From: Kaistella soli
Lineage (GTDB): Bacteria > Bacteroidota > Bacteroidia > Flavobacteriales > Weeksellaceae
Length of the DNA: 64,000 bases
Reading direction: 5' to 3'
Assembly (NCBI RefSeq): GCF_019038595.1
Contig: NZ_JAHOPF010000004.1
Location: forward strand, 315,747-379,746
Below, in pieces: positions 1 to 7,196 of the stretch (its first letter is position 1; every line of letters begins with the position of its first letter). Below the pieces are notes generated by a model, which was given only the letters and a program-made list of their open reading frames with translations, did not search any database and was not told the origin of the DNA. A program made the translations under genes and the position numbers.

Positions 1-2
1 AG

Positions 3-407
3 CAAAATGACACCCAAAAAACAACTGCTCTTATTGAATCCTATTCTTCCGACCTTACCCAAATCTTCATCATCGGAAACGAGGAAAGCTTCTGGGAAAA
101 TTTAAATTCCAAAATAAAATCAGAAATACATCTTATTCTGCAGGAGCTTCTCGTCAATATGAAAAAACACAGCGCTGCAAAAAATGTGTCGATAAGGTTC
201 GAGAAAACTGCAGACAGACTAAATATATTATACTTTGATGACGGAATCGGGCTTCCGAAAAATGATTTTCAATATAAGAATGGTCTGAGGAATACGGAAA
301 ACCGTATTTTTTCCTGCAACGGTATTATTACTTTTGACAGAGAAACACAGAAAGGAACAAAAATAAAAATTGAGTTTCCTTTGGAAAAAAACTATAAATA
401 TGTTTAA
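3..407 (+). CDS. sensor histidine kinase, C-terminal fragment (cut by window edge)
   Basis: The frame is open from the window edge, so this is the last 134 residues of a longer protein. They form a HATPase_c ATP-binding domain: the N-box reads ELLVNMKKHS, the G1 box DDGIGL, and a G2-like GLRNTENR is followed by GTKIKIEFP. This is the NarX/LytS/DesK-like kind of kinase ATPase domain, which phosphorylates a partner response regulator. The stop overlaps the start of the downstream regulator by 8 nt, which implies translational coupling and a cognate pair. The sensing and dimerisation parts lie outside the window, so the signal is unknown. Confidence 0.85.
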   Translation, partial: QNDTQKTTALIESYSSDLTQIFIIGNEESFWENLNSKIKSEIHLILQELLVNMKKHSAAKNVSIRFEKTADRLNILYFDDGIGLPKNDFQYKNGLRNTENRIFSCNGIITFDRETQKGTKIKIEFPLEKNYKYV

Positions 408-1062
408 GAAAGTACTTATCGCAGAAGACCATGAAAGCGCAGGAATATCCGTCTTAAAAACTTTGGAGGAGCTAAAAATTACCGACACGCACTTTGTATA
501 TTACTGCGATGATCCACTGCAAAGGGCAAAAAAAAGTGCTGCTGACGGTGAACCTTTCGATCTCCTGATTACAGATCTGTCTTTCGATGAAGATCACCGC
601 GAACAGAGGATAAAAAACGGAGCCCAACTGATATCAGAAGTAAGACAGGTTTTACCTTCCATCAAATCCATTGTGTTCTCGATTGAGAAAAAGCCGACTA
701 AAATAGAGCTTCTTTTTAAGCAATATCACATCGATGGTTTTGTCCAGAAAGGCAGAGGAGACGCGCAGCAGATGAAAAAAGCCATTCTTACCGTCAGCGA
801 AAATAAAAAATTTATTTCCCCGGAACACAAACTGAGTCTGAGAAAAAACACGATCGAACTTACCGCGACAGAGCTCACCATTCTTCAGCTTCTTTCCAAA
901 GGTACCGTCCAGAAAAGCATCCCTTCCTATCTTCAGGATATGGGCTCGAAACGATACAGCCTCAGTTATGTTGAAAAAAACATCAACAATCTGAAAGATA
1001 CTTTTCAGGCGAATAATAATGCGCAGCTCATTGCTATCTGTAAAGATTTGGGCATTCTCTGA
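400..1062 (+). CDS. DNA-binding response regulator (receiver plus LuxR/NarL-type HTH)
   Basis: This 220-residue protein has an N-terminal receiver domain: acidic pocket in IAEDHE, a likely phospho-acceptor Asp in LLITDLSF, and a conserved Lys in FVQKG. The C-terminal helix-turn-helix begins at LTATELTILQLLSKG, the usual GerE/LuxR opening, but the recognition region is longer than normal (QDMGSKRYSLSYVEKNI). The ATG at 400 is preferred over an in-frame TTG at 370 because the receiver fold starts at MFKKVLIAEDHE. It overlaps the kinase gene, so the two should act as one phosphorelay. Its targets are unknown. An inverted repeat and a terminator follow it. Confidence 0.87.
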   Translation: MFKKVLIAEDHESAGISVLKTLEELKITDTHFVYYCDDPLQRAKKSAADGEPFDLLITDLSFDEDHREQRIKNGAQLISEVRQVLPSIKSIVFSIEKKPTKIELLFKQYHIDGFVQKGRGDAQQMKKAILTVSENKKFISPEHKLSLRKNTIELTATELTILQLLSKGTVQKSIPSYLQDMGSKRYSLSYVEKNINNLKDTFQANNNAQLIAICKDLGIL

Positions 1063-1172
1063 TACTTTTTTCAGAAATTTTTCAAAAAAAACAGTGTTTT
1101 TACGGTTTCCCGTAAGGTTATCTTACTAATACTGTGTAATTTCGGTTTGCTAAATAAAATTGGAGGAAGTCA

Positions 1173-1224
1173 TCCGGAAGAAGATCCCAACTAAAAACAC
1201 AAATCTTTATATTCTTCTTCCGGA
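1173..1224. repeat. perfect 12-bp inverted repeat in an intergenic region
   Basis: TCCGGAAGAAGA (1173-1184) is matched by TCTTCTTCCGGA (1213-1224) across a 28-nt loop. It lies between the response regulator and the terminator near 1300. No T-tract follows, so it is not a canonical intrinsic terminator. It could be an mRNA 3' stabiliser, a small RNA stem or a regulator site. No other gene is seen in 1063-1330. Confidence 0.7.
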
Positions 1225-1283
1225 CCTTCTATTAAACCTTTTATTTAAAACTATTCTCTTCACCTGAGCAACCAAACACAAAC

Positions 1284-1314
1284 AAAAAAAGCAACCGGTT
1301 TGGTTGCTTTTTTT
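1284..1314. terminator. bidirectional intrinsic terminator
   Basis: AGCAACC-GGTTT-GGTTGCT has an A-run on its left and a T-run on its right, so it can end transcription in both directions. It sits between the convergent response regulator (+) and yajC (-) genes. Confidence 0.85.
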
Positions 1315-1330
1315 GTTATATAAAGAATTA

Positions 1331-1663
1331 TTATTTCTTTTCTTCTACTGCTGTATCTGGAAATCTCTGTTGAGTAAACTCTCTTGAAATCGCAGCTTTT
1401 TCAAACTTCAGTTTTCCCGAAAGCGTCTCTATTACTACGCCGTCTTCCTGAATCTGAGCGATTCTTCCGTGCATTCCGGAAGTTGTTACTACTCTGCTTC
1501 CGACTTTCAGGGTTTCCTGGAAACTTTTTTCCTGCTTAGATTTTTTCATTTGAGGACGGATCATCAGAAAATAAAATCCGACGAACATTAAGCCCATCAT
1601 AATCATGGTCGGCATCATCGAACCTTCCGGTCCTGCAGCAGCCTGTAAAAATATTGCTATCAT
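1331..1663 (-). CDS. yajC: preprotein translocase subunit YajC
   Basis: The protein has 110 residues, the usual YajC length. One N-terminal transmembrane segment (about residues 16-36) ends in FYFLMIRPQMKKSKQ, the family hallmark, followed by a small soluble domain with VGSRVVTTSGMHGRI. YajC is an inner-membrane accessory of the Sec translocon, working with SecDF. It is the last gene of a minus-strand run nusB-DUF1573-yajC with 14- and 20-nt gaps, and it is followed by a strong terminator, so it is probably co-transcribed with them. Confidence 0.95.
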   Translation of the reverse strand: MIAIFLQAAAGPEGSMMPTMIMMGLMFVGFYFLMIRPQMKKSKQEKSFQETLKVGSRVVTTSGMHGRIAQIQEDGVVIETLSGKLKFEKAAISREFTQQRFPDTAVEEKK

Positions 1664-1683
1664 AATTGTTCTAAATTAAATAA

Positions 1684-2160
1684 TTAAGGTTGGATATCTG
1701 CAGAAAATGTAATCACGATAGGCGCTTTTTCAACGTTCGCATATACTTCTGCCTGCTTGTTAACCAATCCGTCGAAATTGGACGAATCGAATTTCAAAGT
1801 AATTTTTCCTTTCTGTCCTGGAAGGATCGGATCTTTTGTATAATCCGGCACCGTACATCCGCAGCCTGGTTTTACCTGAGAAATAATTAAAGGATTTGTT
1901 CCTGTATTGGTTACTTCGTACACATGCTCCACATGATCACCTTTTTTAAGTTTTCCGAATTCGAAATTAGATTCCGAAAGCGCAATGGTAGTTAAAGGTT
2001 TTGCCTGAGCTTCTTTTACCATTTCTTCAGGAGTAGCAACAGCAGGAGCCTCAACAGTGGTGTGTTCTTCGGTTACCAACTGATCAGCTTTCTGATCCTT
2101 CTTACATGCTACTAAACTTAGCGCAGCAACAAGCGGTAATATTTTTACTAAATTTTTCAT
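1684..2160 (-). CDS. DUF1573 lipoprotein
   Basis: A signal peptide ends in the lipobox LSLVAC, so the 158-residue protein is predicted to be a lipoprotein. Residues from about 60 form a DUF1573 Ig/ASH-like domain (FEFGKLKKGDHVEHVYEVTNTG, then PGCGCTVPDYTKDPILPGQKGKI). DUF1573 proteins are abundant in Bacteroidota; their biochemical role is not established. It lies between nusB and yajC in an apparent operon. Confidence 0.88.
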   Translation of the reverse strand: MKNLVKILPLVAALSLVACKKDQKADQLVTEEHTTVEAPAVATPEEMVKEAQAKPLTTIALSESNFEFGKLKKGDHVEHVYEVTNTGTNPLIISQVKPGCGCTVPDYTKDPILPGQKGKITLKFDSSNFDGLVNKQAEVYANVEKAPIVITFSADIQP

Positions 2161-2174
2161 AAATTTTTTCTTTA

Positions 2175-3080
2175 TTAATTTCTATTTAAATCTTTGGTGT
2201 ATTTATCTAAAATCCCATTGATAAATATGTTAGAACGGTCCGTTGAAAAAACTTTGGAAATTTCGATATACTCATTAATCACCACTCTGGCAGGGGTTAA
2301 CGGAAAATAATCGAGTTCGCTTATTGCGGTAATGAGGATAATTTTATCCAGTAAAGAAACTCTTTCAAGATCCCAGTTTTCAAGTCTTTCCTGTAATTTC
2401 TTTTCAGATTCGTCCCAATGATTAAGGGTTTGTTTCAGCAATCTCCGCGCAAACTCTCTGTCGTCTTCATCTTTAATCATTTTAATTAAAGTATGACTTG
2501 GTTCATCCTCTTTAAAAAACCCGATTGTTTTCTGAATCATTGAATTTGAAATGTGAAAATCATCAGCCCAGCTCATTTCCTTTTCTTCCAGATGGTCATG
2601 GAAATCTTCATTTTCCGCAACATATCTGAGGAATAATTTTCCGATAAACTTCTGGTCTTCTTCGAAAGAATAACCTTCCTCTTTCATGAAATCCTGATAT
2701 CTTTTTCCGGCAGTCATTCGCTGAAAAGTCTTTACCAGCAAGTCATCGTGAAGTTCCCATTTCAGTTCCTGATGTTTGGAGGTGAAGGAAAGTCTTTCTA
2801 CGTTTTCCTCCAGCTTATTCAGCACCTGGTTGTTGATGAATTTCTGGTTAGGGTTTACGTTATCGTCAGTCTTCAGATACTTATTCTTCCCGATTTCAAT
2901 TTGCTTTTCCGCTAAATGCTTCAGCGCGACCAAAAAATTAAGCTGATAAATGTACAGATGATATATCTTCTCGATTTCCGAAAACATATTTTTCTCTAAA
3001 ATATCAAATTTTATAGGGTTTTGATGGTAAGAATACACTGATTCTACTACTTTTTCACGGATTTGTCTTCTTCCTAACAT
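2175..3080 (-). CDS. nusB: transcription antitermination factor NusB (extended form)
   Basis: The all-helical NusB domain occupies roughly the last 130 residues (LERVSLLDKIILITAISELDYFP, PARVVINEYIEISKVFSTDRS, FINGILDKY). NusB binds the boxA RNA with NusE during rRNA antitermination. At 301 residues it is about twice the E. coli length; the extra N-terminal helical half is usual for Bacteroidota homologues. The ATG at 3080 follows a flavobacterial -7 box at 3103-3110. It is the first gene of the nusB-DUF1573-yajC run. Confidence 0.92.
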   Translation of the reverse strand: MLGRRQIREKVVESVYSYHQNPIKFDILEKNMFSEIEKIYHLYIYQLNFLVALKHLAEKQIEIGKNKYLKTDDNVNPNQKFINNQVLNKLEENVERLSFTSKHQELKWELHDDLLVKTFQRMTAGKRYQDFMKEEGYSFEEDQKFIGKLFLRYVAENEDFHDHLEEKEMSWADDFHISNSMIQKTIGFFKEDEPSHTLIKMIKDEDDREFARRLLKQTLNHWDESEKKLQERLENWDLERVSLLDKIILITAISELDYFPLTPARVVINEYIEISKVFSTDRSNIFINGILDKYTKDLNRN

Positions 3081-3102
3081 TTCAAAGAGCTTTTTATGGG
3101 TG

Positions 3103-3110
3103 CAAAGATA
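3103..3110 (-). promoter_or_regulatory. -7 promoter element of nusB
   Basis: The minus strand reads TATCTTTG, an exact match to the Bacteroidota -7 consensus TAnnTTTG, 22 nt before the nusB ATG. I see no convincing -33 TTTG at the right spacing. Confidence 0.55.
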
Positions 3111-3185
3111 GCATTTTTTTGCAAACTCGTCCGGGCATATCGCTTTCTCGCTTAATAAAATTCTTAAAATCAGTTTTCAATTTAT

Positions 3186-3193
3186 TACTTTTG
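3186..3193 (+). promoter_or_regulatory. -7 promoter element of the ABC exporter gene
   Basis: TACTTTTG matches TAnnTTTG and lies 45 nt before the ATG at 3239. It supports that start over the upstream in-frame TTG at 3119, which would lie before the promoter. Confidence 0.55.
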
Positions 3194-3238
3194 CATCTGA
3201 AGTCACGAAGGCCGAAAAACCAATGTAGAAAGCTCATT

Positions 3239-4906
3239 ATGAACGCACTTAAAACCTTAAACCCCTATTTCTGGAAACACAGAATCCTGTTGTTTTGGGG
3301 ATTCCTGTTTATTATTGCCAGCAATTTTTTCAGTATTTACAAGGTTCAGTTTGTAGGAAAATCAGTGGACGAAATCTCCAAAACCACCAATCTTGGCTTT
3401 AACAGACAGGTACTCATTTATGTCGGAATTATTGTAGCTTCCTCTTTACTGACAGGTTTTTTCACTTTCATGATGCGTCAAACCATTATTGTTGCCTCCA
3501 GAAGAATAGAGTACGAACTGAAAAATAAAATCTACAATCATTATCAGGAATTGTCTTTAACCGATTTCAAGAAAACGACCATCGGTGATCTGATGAATCG
3601 CCTTAGCGAAGATGTTGTTGCCGTAAGAATGTATCTCGGGCCCGGTGTAATGTATGTCGTGAATCTTTTAATCCTGTTGATTATTACGAGCATTTACATG
3701 CTGAAGACGGATACCTCAATGACCATCTGGTCTCTTTTACCGCTGCCAATTCTGTCATTTGTTATTTACAAAGTAAGCTCTATCATCAACCAGAAATCGA
3801 AAATAATGCAGAAAAGCCAGTCTGCAATTTCCACTTTTGTGCAGGACAGTTTCTCCGGAATTCGCGTGGTGAAGTTTTTTGCAAAGGAAAAATACATCGA
3901 AAAAAATTACGGAATCAAAGTTAAAGACTATCAGGACAAAGCCCTGGATCTGGCAAAAACCGAAGCCTATTTTTTCACCATCGTTCTCTTCGTTATCGGT
4001 TTACTGAATGTCGTCATTCTCCTCATCGGAGGACAAAAATACCTGAACAATGAGCTTACCGTAGGGAAAATTGCCGACTTCTTTCTTTACATCAATATTT
4101 TAATCTGGCCTTTTTCAATGGTGGGCTGGGTTACTTCGGTGAATCAGCGAGCGGAAGCTTCCATGGCGAGGATCAATGAGTTCCTTGATATGAAAACGGA
4201 CATCATCAATACCAATCATGAAATTTATCACATTAAAGGTGATATCGAGTTCCGAAACGTTTCATATGTGTATCCGAATACAGGAATTAAAGCTCTGGAC
4301 AATCTCAGTTTTACCATCGAAGCCGGAAAATCGCTGGCGATCATGGGAAAAACAGGAAGCGGAAAATCAACCATTGCACTTTTGCTCTGTCGATTAATTG
4401 ATCCCACTGAGGGCGAAATACTTATCGACGGAAAAAACCTTAAAGAACACAATCTGGAAAACTACCGCAAATTCATCGGTTACATTCCTCAGGAAAGCTT
4501 CCTGTTTTCTGATACGATTGAGAATAATATCGGATTTGCCGTTGATAACCCGTCTTTAAAACTGGTGGAAGAATTTGCGAAGAAAGCCGATGTTCATAAA
4601 AATATTGTAAAGTTCAAAGACCGTTACAAAACAATGGTTGGCGAAAGAGGCGTAATGCTTTCCGGCGGCCAGAAGCAAAGAATATGTATTGCCAGAGCGC
4701 TGATCAAGGAACCTAAGATTCTCATCTTTGACGATTCACTTTCTGCATTGGATACCGAAACAGAAGAAAACATCCTTCAGAATATCGAAAACGAGATTCA
4801 GAAGAGCAGTTCTATTATCATTACCCACCGGGAAAGCAGCGCAAAACGGGCCGATAAAATACTGAATCTCACCGAAATAGAAAAAACCGTTTCCGCATCA
4901 AATTGA
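3239..4906 (+). CDS. ABC transporter, fused permease and ATPase (exporter type)
   Basis: This 555-residue half-transporter has an N-terminal six-helix membrane domain (about residues 15-310) and a C-terminal nucleotide-binding domain. The Walker A is GKTGSGKST, the signature LSGGQ, and the Walker B ILIFDDSLSALD. It belongs to the MsbA/MdlB-like ABCB exporters and should act as a homo- or heterodimer in the inner membrane. The substrate cannot be told from sequence; lipid or drug export is typical. The start is the ATG giving MNALKTLNPYFWKHR, and upstream in-frame codons look non-coding. It is divergent from nusB. Confidence 0.9.
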   Translation: MNALKTLNPYFWKHRILLFWGFLFIIASNFFSIYKVQFVGKSVDEISKTTNLGFNRQVLIYVGIIVASSLLTGFFTFMMRQTIIVASRRIEYELKNKIYNHYQELSLTDFKKTTIGDLMNRLSEDVVAVRMYLGPGVMYVVNLLILLIITSIYMLKTDTSMTIWSLLPLPILSFVIYKVSSIINQKSKIMQKSQSAISTFVQDSFSGIRVVKFFAKEKYIEKNYGIKVKDYQDKALDLAKTEAYFFTIVLFVIGLLNVVILLIGGQKYLNNELTVGKIADFFLYINILIWPFSMVGWVTSVNQRAEASMARINEFLDMKTDIINTNHEIYHIKGDIEFRNVSYVYPNTGIKALDNLSFTIEAGKSLAIMGKTGSGKSTIALLLCRLIDPTEGEILIDGKNLKEHNLENYRKFIGYIPQESFLFSDTIENNIGFAVDNPSLKLVEEFAKKADVHKNIVKFKDRYKTMVGERGVMLSGGQKQRICIARALIKEPKILIFDDSLSALDTETEENILQNIENEIQKSSSIIITHRESSAKRADKILNLTEIEKTVSASN

Positions 4907-4956
4907 AGAATAGTTAGCGATAATTCAATTATCTTATCAAAAAATTAAAAATATAT

Positions 4957-4986
4957 TTTGCAATTAAAAGAAATCTTTTATATTTG
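4957..4986 (+). promoter_or_regulatory. full flavobacterial promoter of the PUR-family gene
   Basis: TTTG at 4957-4960 and TATATTTG at 4979-4986 are separated by 18 nt, an exact fit to the Bacteroidota TTTG-N(17-23)-TAnnTTTG promoter. The ATG of the downstream gene is at 5017. Confidence 0.75.
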
Positions 4987-5016
4987 TTATAATAAGATTT
5001 CAAAAAATATATACAA

Positions 5017-5352
5017 ATGAGTGATTACAAGGAACGCCACGAAAACGAAATTTTCACTAAGGTGTTGAAAGCAGGCAGAAGAACATATTTCTTTGATGTG
5101 CGGGAGACCAAAGCAGGAGATTATTATCTTACCATTACCGAAAGCAAAAAGAATTTCGGAGAAAACGGAGAAGCTACTTTCGAAAAGCATAAAATTTATC
5201 TTTATAAAGAAGATTTCAAGAGTTTCGAAGAGATGTTCAAAGAATCTACAGACTTTATCATCAACCAAAAAGGCGAAGATGTAATTTCTGAAAGACATGA
5301 CAAAGATTTCAAAAGCCGCACATTTACAATAGAATCAGACGACGAAGTTTAA
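5017..5352 (+). CDS. PUR family DNA/RNA-binding protein (DUF3276)
   Basis: The 111-residue protein has one PUR-like fold: EIFTKVLKAGRRTYFFDVRETKAGDYYLTITESKK, then KHKIYLYKEDFKSF. This is the DUF3276 family, which matches the Pur-alpha nucleic-acid-binding fold and is conserved in Bacteroidota and Borrelia. It probably binds single-stranded nucleic acid as a dimer; the cellular role is not established. It stands alone between a consensus promoter and an intrinsic terminator, so it should be a single-gene transcript. Confidence 0.9.
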   Translation: MSDYKERHENEIFTKVLKAGRRTYFFDVRETKAGDYYLTITESKKNFGENGEATFEKHKIYLYKEDFKSFEEMFKESTDFIINQKGEDVISERHDKDFKSRTFTIESDDEV

Positions 5353-5360
5353 AAAATATA

Positions 5361-5390
5361 AAAGCATTCAAAATTTGAATGCTTTTTTTT
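5361..5390 (+). terminator. intrinsic terminator of the PUR-family gene
   Basis: AAGCATTCAAA-TTTGAATGCTT forms a stem of about 11 bp followed by eight T residues. Confidence 0.88.
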
Positions 5391-5462
5391 GTTGGCTGCG
5401 ACAACATTAATAAAAGTTCAAACAGCGGTTTCGCTTTATTTTTAAATTTCTTGCGATGATCA

Positions 5463-5491
5463 CAAAAAAAACGCACTGATAATCAATGCGT
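5463..5491 (-). terminator. intrinsic terminator of tRNA-His
   Basis: On the minus strand ACGCATTGA-TTA-TCAGTGCGT (5491-5471) forms a 9-bp stem with one G-U pair, followed by a run of eight T residues. It starts about 10 nt after the tRNA 3' end. Confidence 0.85.
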
Positions 5492-5500
5492 TTTATAGTG

Positions 5501-5575
5501 GGTGAATGAGGGGTCTCGAACCCCCGACCTCCGGAACCACAATCCGGCGCTCTAACCAACTGAGCTACAATCACC
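5501..5575 (-). tRNA. tRNA-His (anticodon GTG)
   Basis: The minus-strand cloverleaf has D arm TAGCTCAGTTGGTTAGAGC, anticodon arm CCGGA-TTGTGGT-TCCGG with anticodon GTG, and a T arm with loop TTCGAGA. The extra 5' G (G-1) faces C73, the identity pair of tRNA-His. CCA is not encoded. The acceptor stem has one apparent U5-U68 mismatch. Confidence 0.93.
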
Positions 5576-5609
5576 GTTTGAGGTTGCAAATATAAAGCTT
5601 TTCGAGAAA

Positions 5610-6332
5610 TTACAAAATTATTCCGTCAAAATTTTTGAAAGCAAGTAATTTTTCTGTCGTAAAACCTTCTGCATAATCTACTCCCGAGAGTCTGCCCAGA
5701 TCCTGAGCGCGGTAAGTTAAGCTCTCCAGGAAATCTTTGGTCGCGATCGGAGTCATTGGTTCTGTGGAGTTTGGGTCGTAAAACTGGGTTTTATATGCCA
5801 GACATGCTTCAATCTTTTTTTCCATAAAATCAGAAATGTCTACGACGAAATCCGGGGTTATGTTTTTCCACTGAATGTAATTGAAAATATGTTTCGGACG
5901 CCAGGGTTTTTGGTTTTCGCCTTCGGAGACGGTTTCTATTTTCACCAATCCGGAAAGGAAGCATGCGTCAGAAACCAGCTTTGAAGCTTTTGCATGATCA
6001 GGATGACGGTCTGCTATCGCGTTTGAAAACACGATTTCCGGTTGATATTTTCGGATCATTTTTACAATCTGCATCTGATATTCTTCACTGTTGTTCAGAA
6101 AACCGTCTTTCATCTTCAGGTTTTGGCGTGCTGAAATTCCTAAAATTTTGGATGCTTCTGCTGCTTCTTCAGCTCTTGTAAAATTGGTGCCCCTTGTTCC
6201 GAGTTCGCCCTGCGTGAGATCGACAATAGCTACTGTTTTTCCTTCGGAAATTAATTTGGCTAAAGTTCCGCCACAACCCAACTCTACGTCGTCAGGATGC
6301 GCTCCTATTGCTAAAACATTTACTTTTATCAT
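5610..6332 (-). CDS. bshB1: bacillithiol biosynthesis deacetylase BshB1
   Basis: This 240-residue PIG-L/LmbE-family zinc deacetylase carries the metal motif GAHPDDVELGCGG near the N-terminus and DRHPDHAKAS in the middle. BshB1 removes acetate from GlcNAc-malate, the second step in making the thiol bacillithiol. Length and the TQGELGTRG segment match BshB1 closely. A -7 promoter box ends only 4 nt before the ATG, so its mRNA may be almost leaderless. Other bsh genes are not in the window. Confidence 0.92.
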   Translation of the reverse strand: MIKVNVLAIGAHPDDVELGCGGTLAKLISEGKTVAIVDLTQGELGTRGTNFTRAEEAAEASKILGISARQNLKMKDGFLNNSEEYQMQIVKMIRKYQPEIVFSNAIADRHPDHAKASKLVSDACFLSGLVKIETVSEGENQKPWRPKHIFNYIQWKNITPDFVVDISDFMEKKIEACLAYKTQFYDPNSTEPMTPIATKDFLESLTYRAQDLGRLSGVDYAEGFTTEKLLAFKNFDGIIL

Positions 6333-6336
6333 GATG

Positions 6337-6344
6337 CAAAGATA
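6337..6344 (-). promoter_or_regulatory. -7 promoter element abutting the bshB1 start
   Basis: The minus strand reads TATCTTTG (TAnnTTTG) with only CATC between it and the ATG. Transcription would begin at or very near the start codon. Confidence 0.55.
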
Positions 6345-6374
6345 CGAAAATTGAGATTTTAAAAATTATAGGAC

Positions 6375-6485
6375 CGCCAAACCTCGGAAAGATACAATTC
6401 CTTGCCTTTTAGCCCCGATTGCAGCGGCATCCTTTTACGGAACGGAGTGCAGTAAAAGATATAGCGGAAAGCGGGACCGTAATTC
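6375..6485. repeat. possible dispersed intergenic element with hairpin
   Basis: The gap between bshB1 and the upstream gene is GC-richer than neighbouring spacers. It contains AGCCCCGATTGCAGCGGCAT, then CTTTTAC (6432-6438) paired with GTAAAAG (6452-6458), then ATATAGCGGAAAGCGGGAC. From memory, this layout resembles a dispersed intergenic element of flavobacterial genomes. Only one copy lies in this window, so repetition cannot be shown here. A 75-codon ORF across it looks like chance. Confidence 0.45.
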
Positions 6486-6518
6486 CGGAGAAGCTGAAAT
6501 CCTGCTGCTCCTGATAAA

Positions 6519-7196
6519 TTATTCCCGAAACTGATAAATGGTGGTGAGAAACTCTGCGTAAGACCTTTCCAGTTTCGTAATATCACCGGATTTCAAATTG
6601 ATTCCGGCTGTTCCGTAGGGATTTGAATTGACCGAAAACGCCGAAAACTGAAAATACTGAACAGGCTGGTTTTCCTGCGCGGAAAGCTTGATGGAAGAAC
6701 CCAACAGTTTTTTTGTGGAAACGGTGTAAATTTCACCGGAACTAAGCTCTCTTTTAGTGTAAGTTCTTGGCTCGAAAATAATATTTTCTTTATTGATGGC
6801 GATTGTCTGCTTTCTGAAAGGCGATGCTATGAGGTAAACCGTATTATTTTCCTTCGGGAAATCATCCGGCGCAACGTAATACAGATTCAGTTTATAATGC
6901 ATGGCGTCAAATTTCTGCACGCCTCCGTCCACGGTTTCGAAAGGCTGATAAGAAAACGCATTGGCGCCAACTTCTTTGGCTTTTTTGTAAACCATGCCGA
7001 AGATCTTCACATCGTCATCGGAAAATCCCTGCACTTCAATTTCTGCAAGGTATTCGGAATTTACTGTTTCCGGATTGATTTTATATAAAATCCGGTCGGA
7101 ATTGGCGTGGGTTTTCACCACTTTATTGAGGACGACATTCTGGCCAAAAAAAATCTGACCTACAAACATCATCAATATAGCAACTGATATTCTCAT
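6519..7196 (-). CDS. secreted hypothetical protein
   Basis: This 225-residue protein starts with a signal peptide (RISVAILMMFVGQIFFGQ) and has no domain I recognise. The mature part is a mixed, polar sequence with no further membrane segment. The ATG at 7196 is chosen because it overlaps the rfbD stop as ATGA, a coupling signal; an in-frame ATG 24 nt upstream lies inside rfbD. It is the last gene of a thioesterase-rfbD-secreted protein run. A periplasmic or surface location is inferred. Confidence 0.75.
   Translation of the reverse strand: MRISVAILMMFVGQIFFGQNVVLNKVVKTHANSDRILYKINPETVNSEYLAEIEVQGFSDDDVKIFGMVYKKAKEVGANAFSYQPFETVDGGVQKFDAMHYKLNLYYVAPDDFPKENNTVYLIASPFRKQTIAINKENIIFEPRTYTKRELSSGEIYTVSTKKLLGSSIKLSAQENQPVQYFQFSAFSVNSNPYGTAGINLKSGDITKLERSYAEFLTTIYQFRE

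Noticed and set aside
5407-5589. 60-residue minus-strand ORF across the tRNA-His region
   Set aside because: It is an accidental translation of the tRNA and its terminator.
6359-6586. 75-codon minus-strand ORF overlapping the secreted-protein gene
   Set aside because: It overlaps the end of the secreted-protein gene in another frame and spans the intergenic element; composition is not protein-like.
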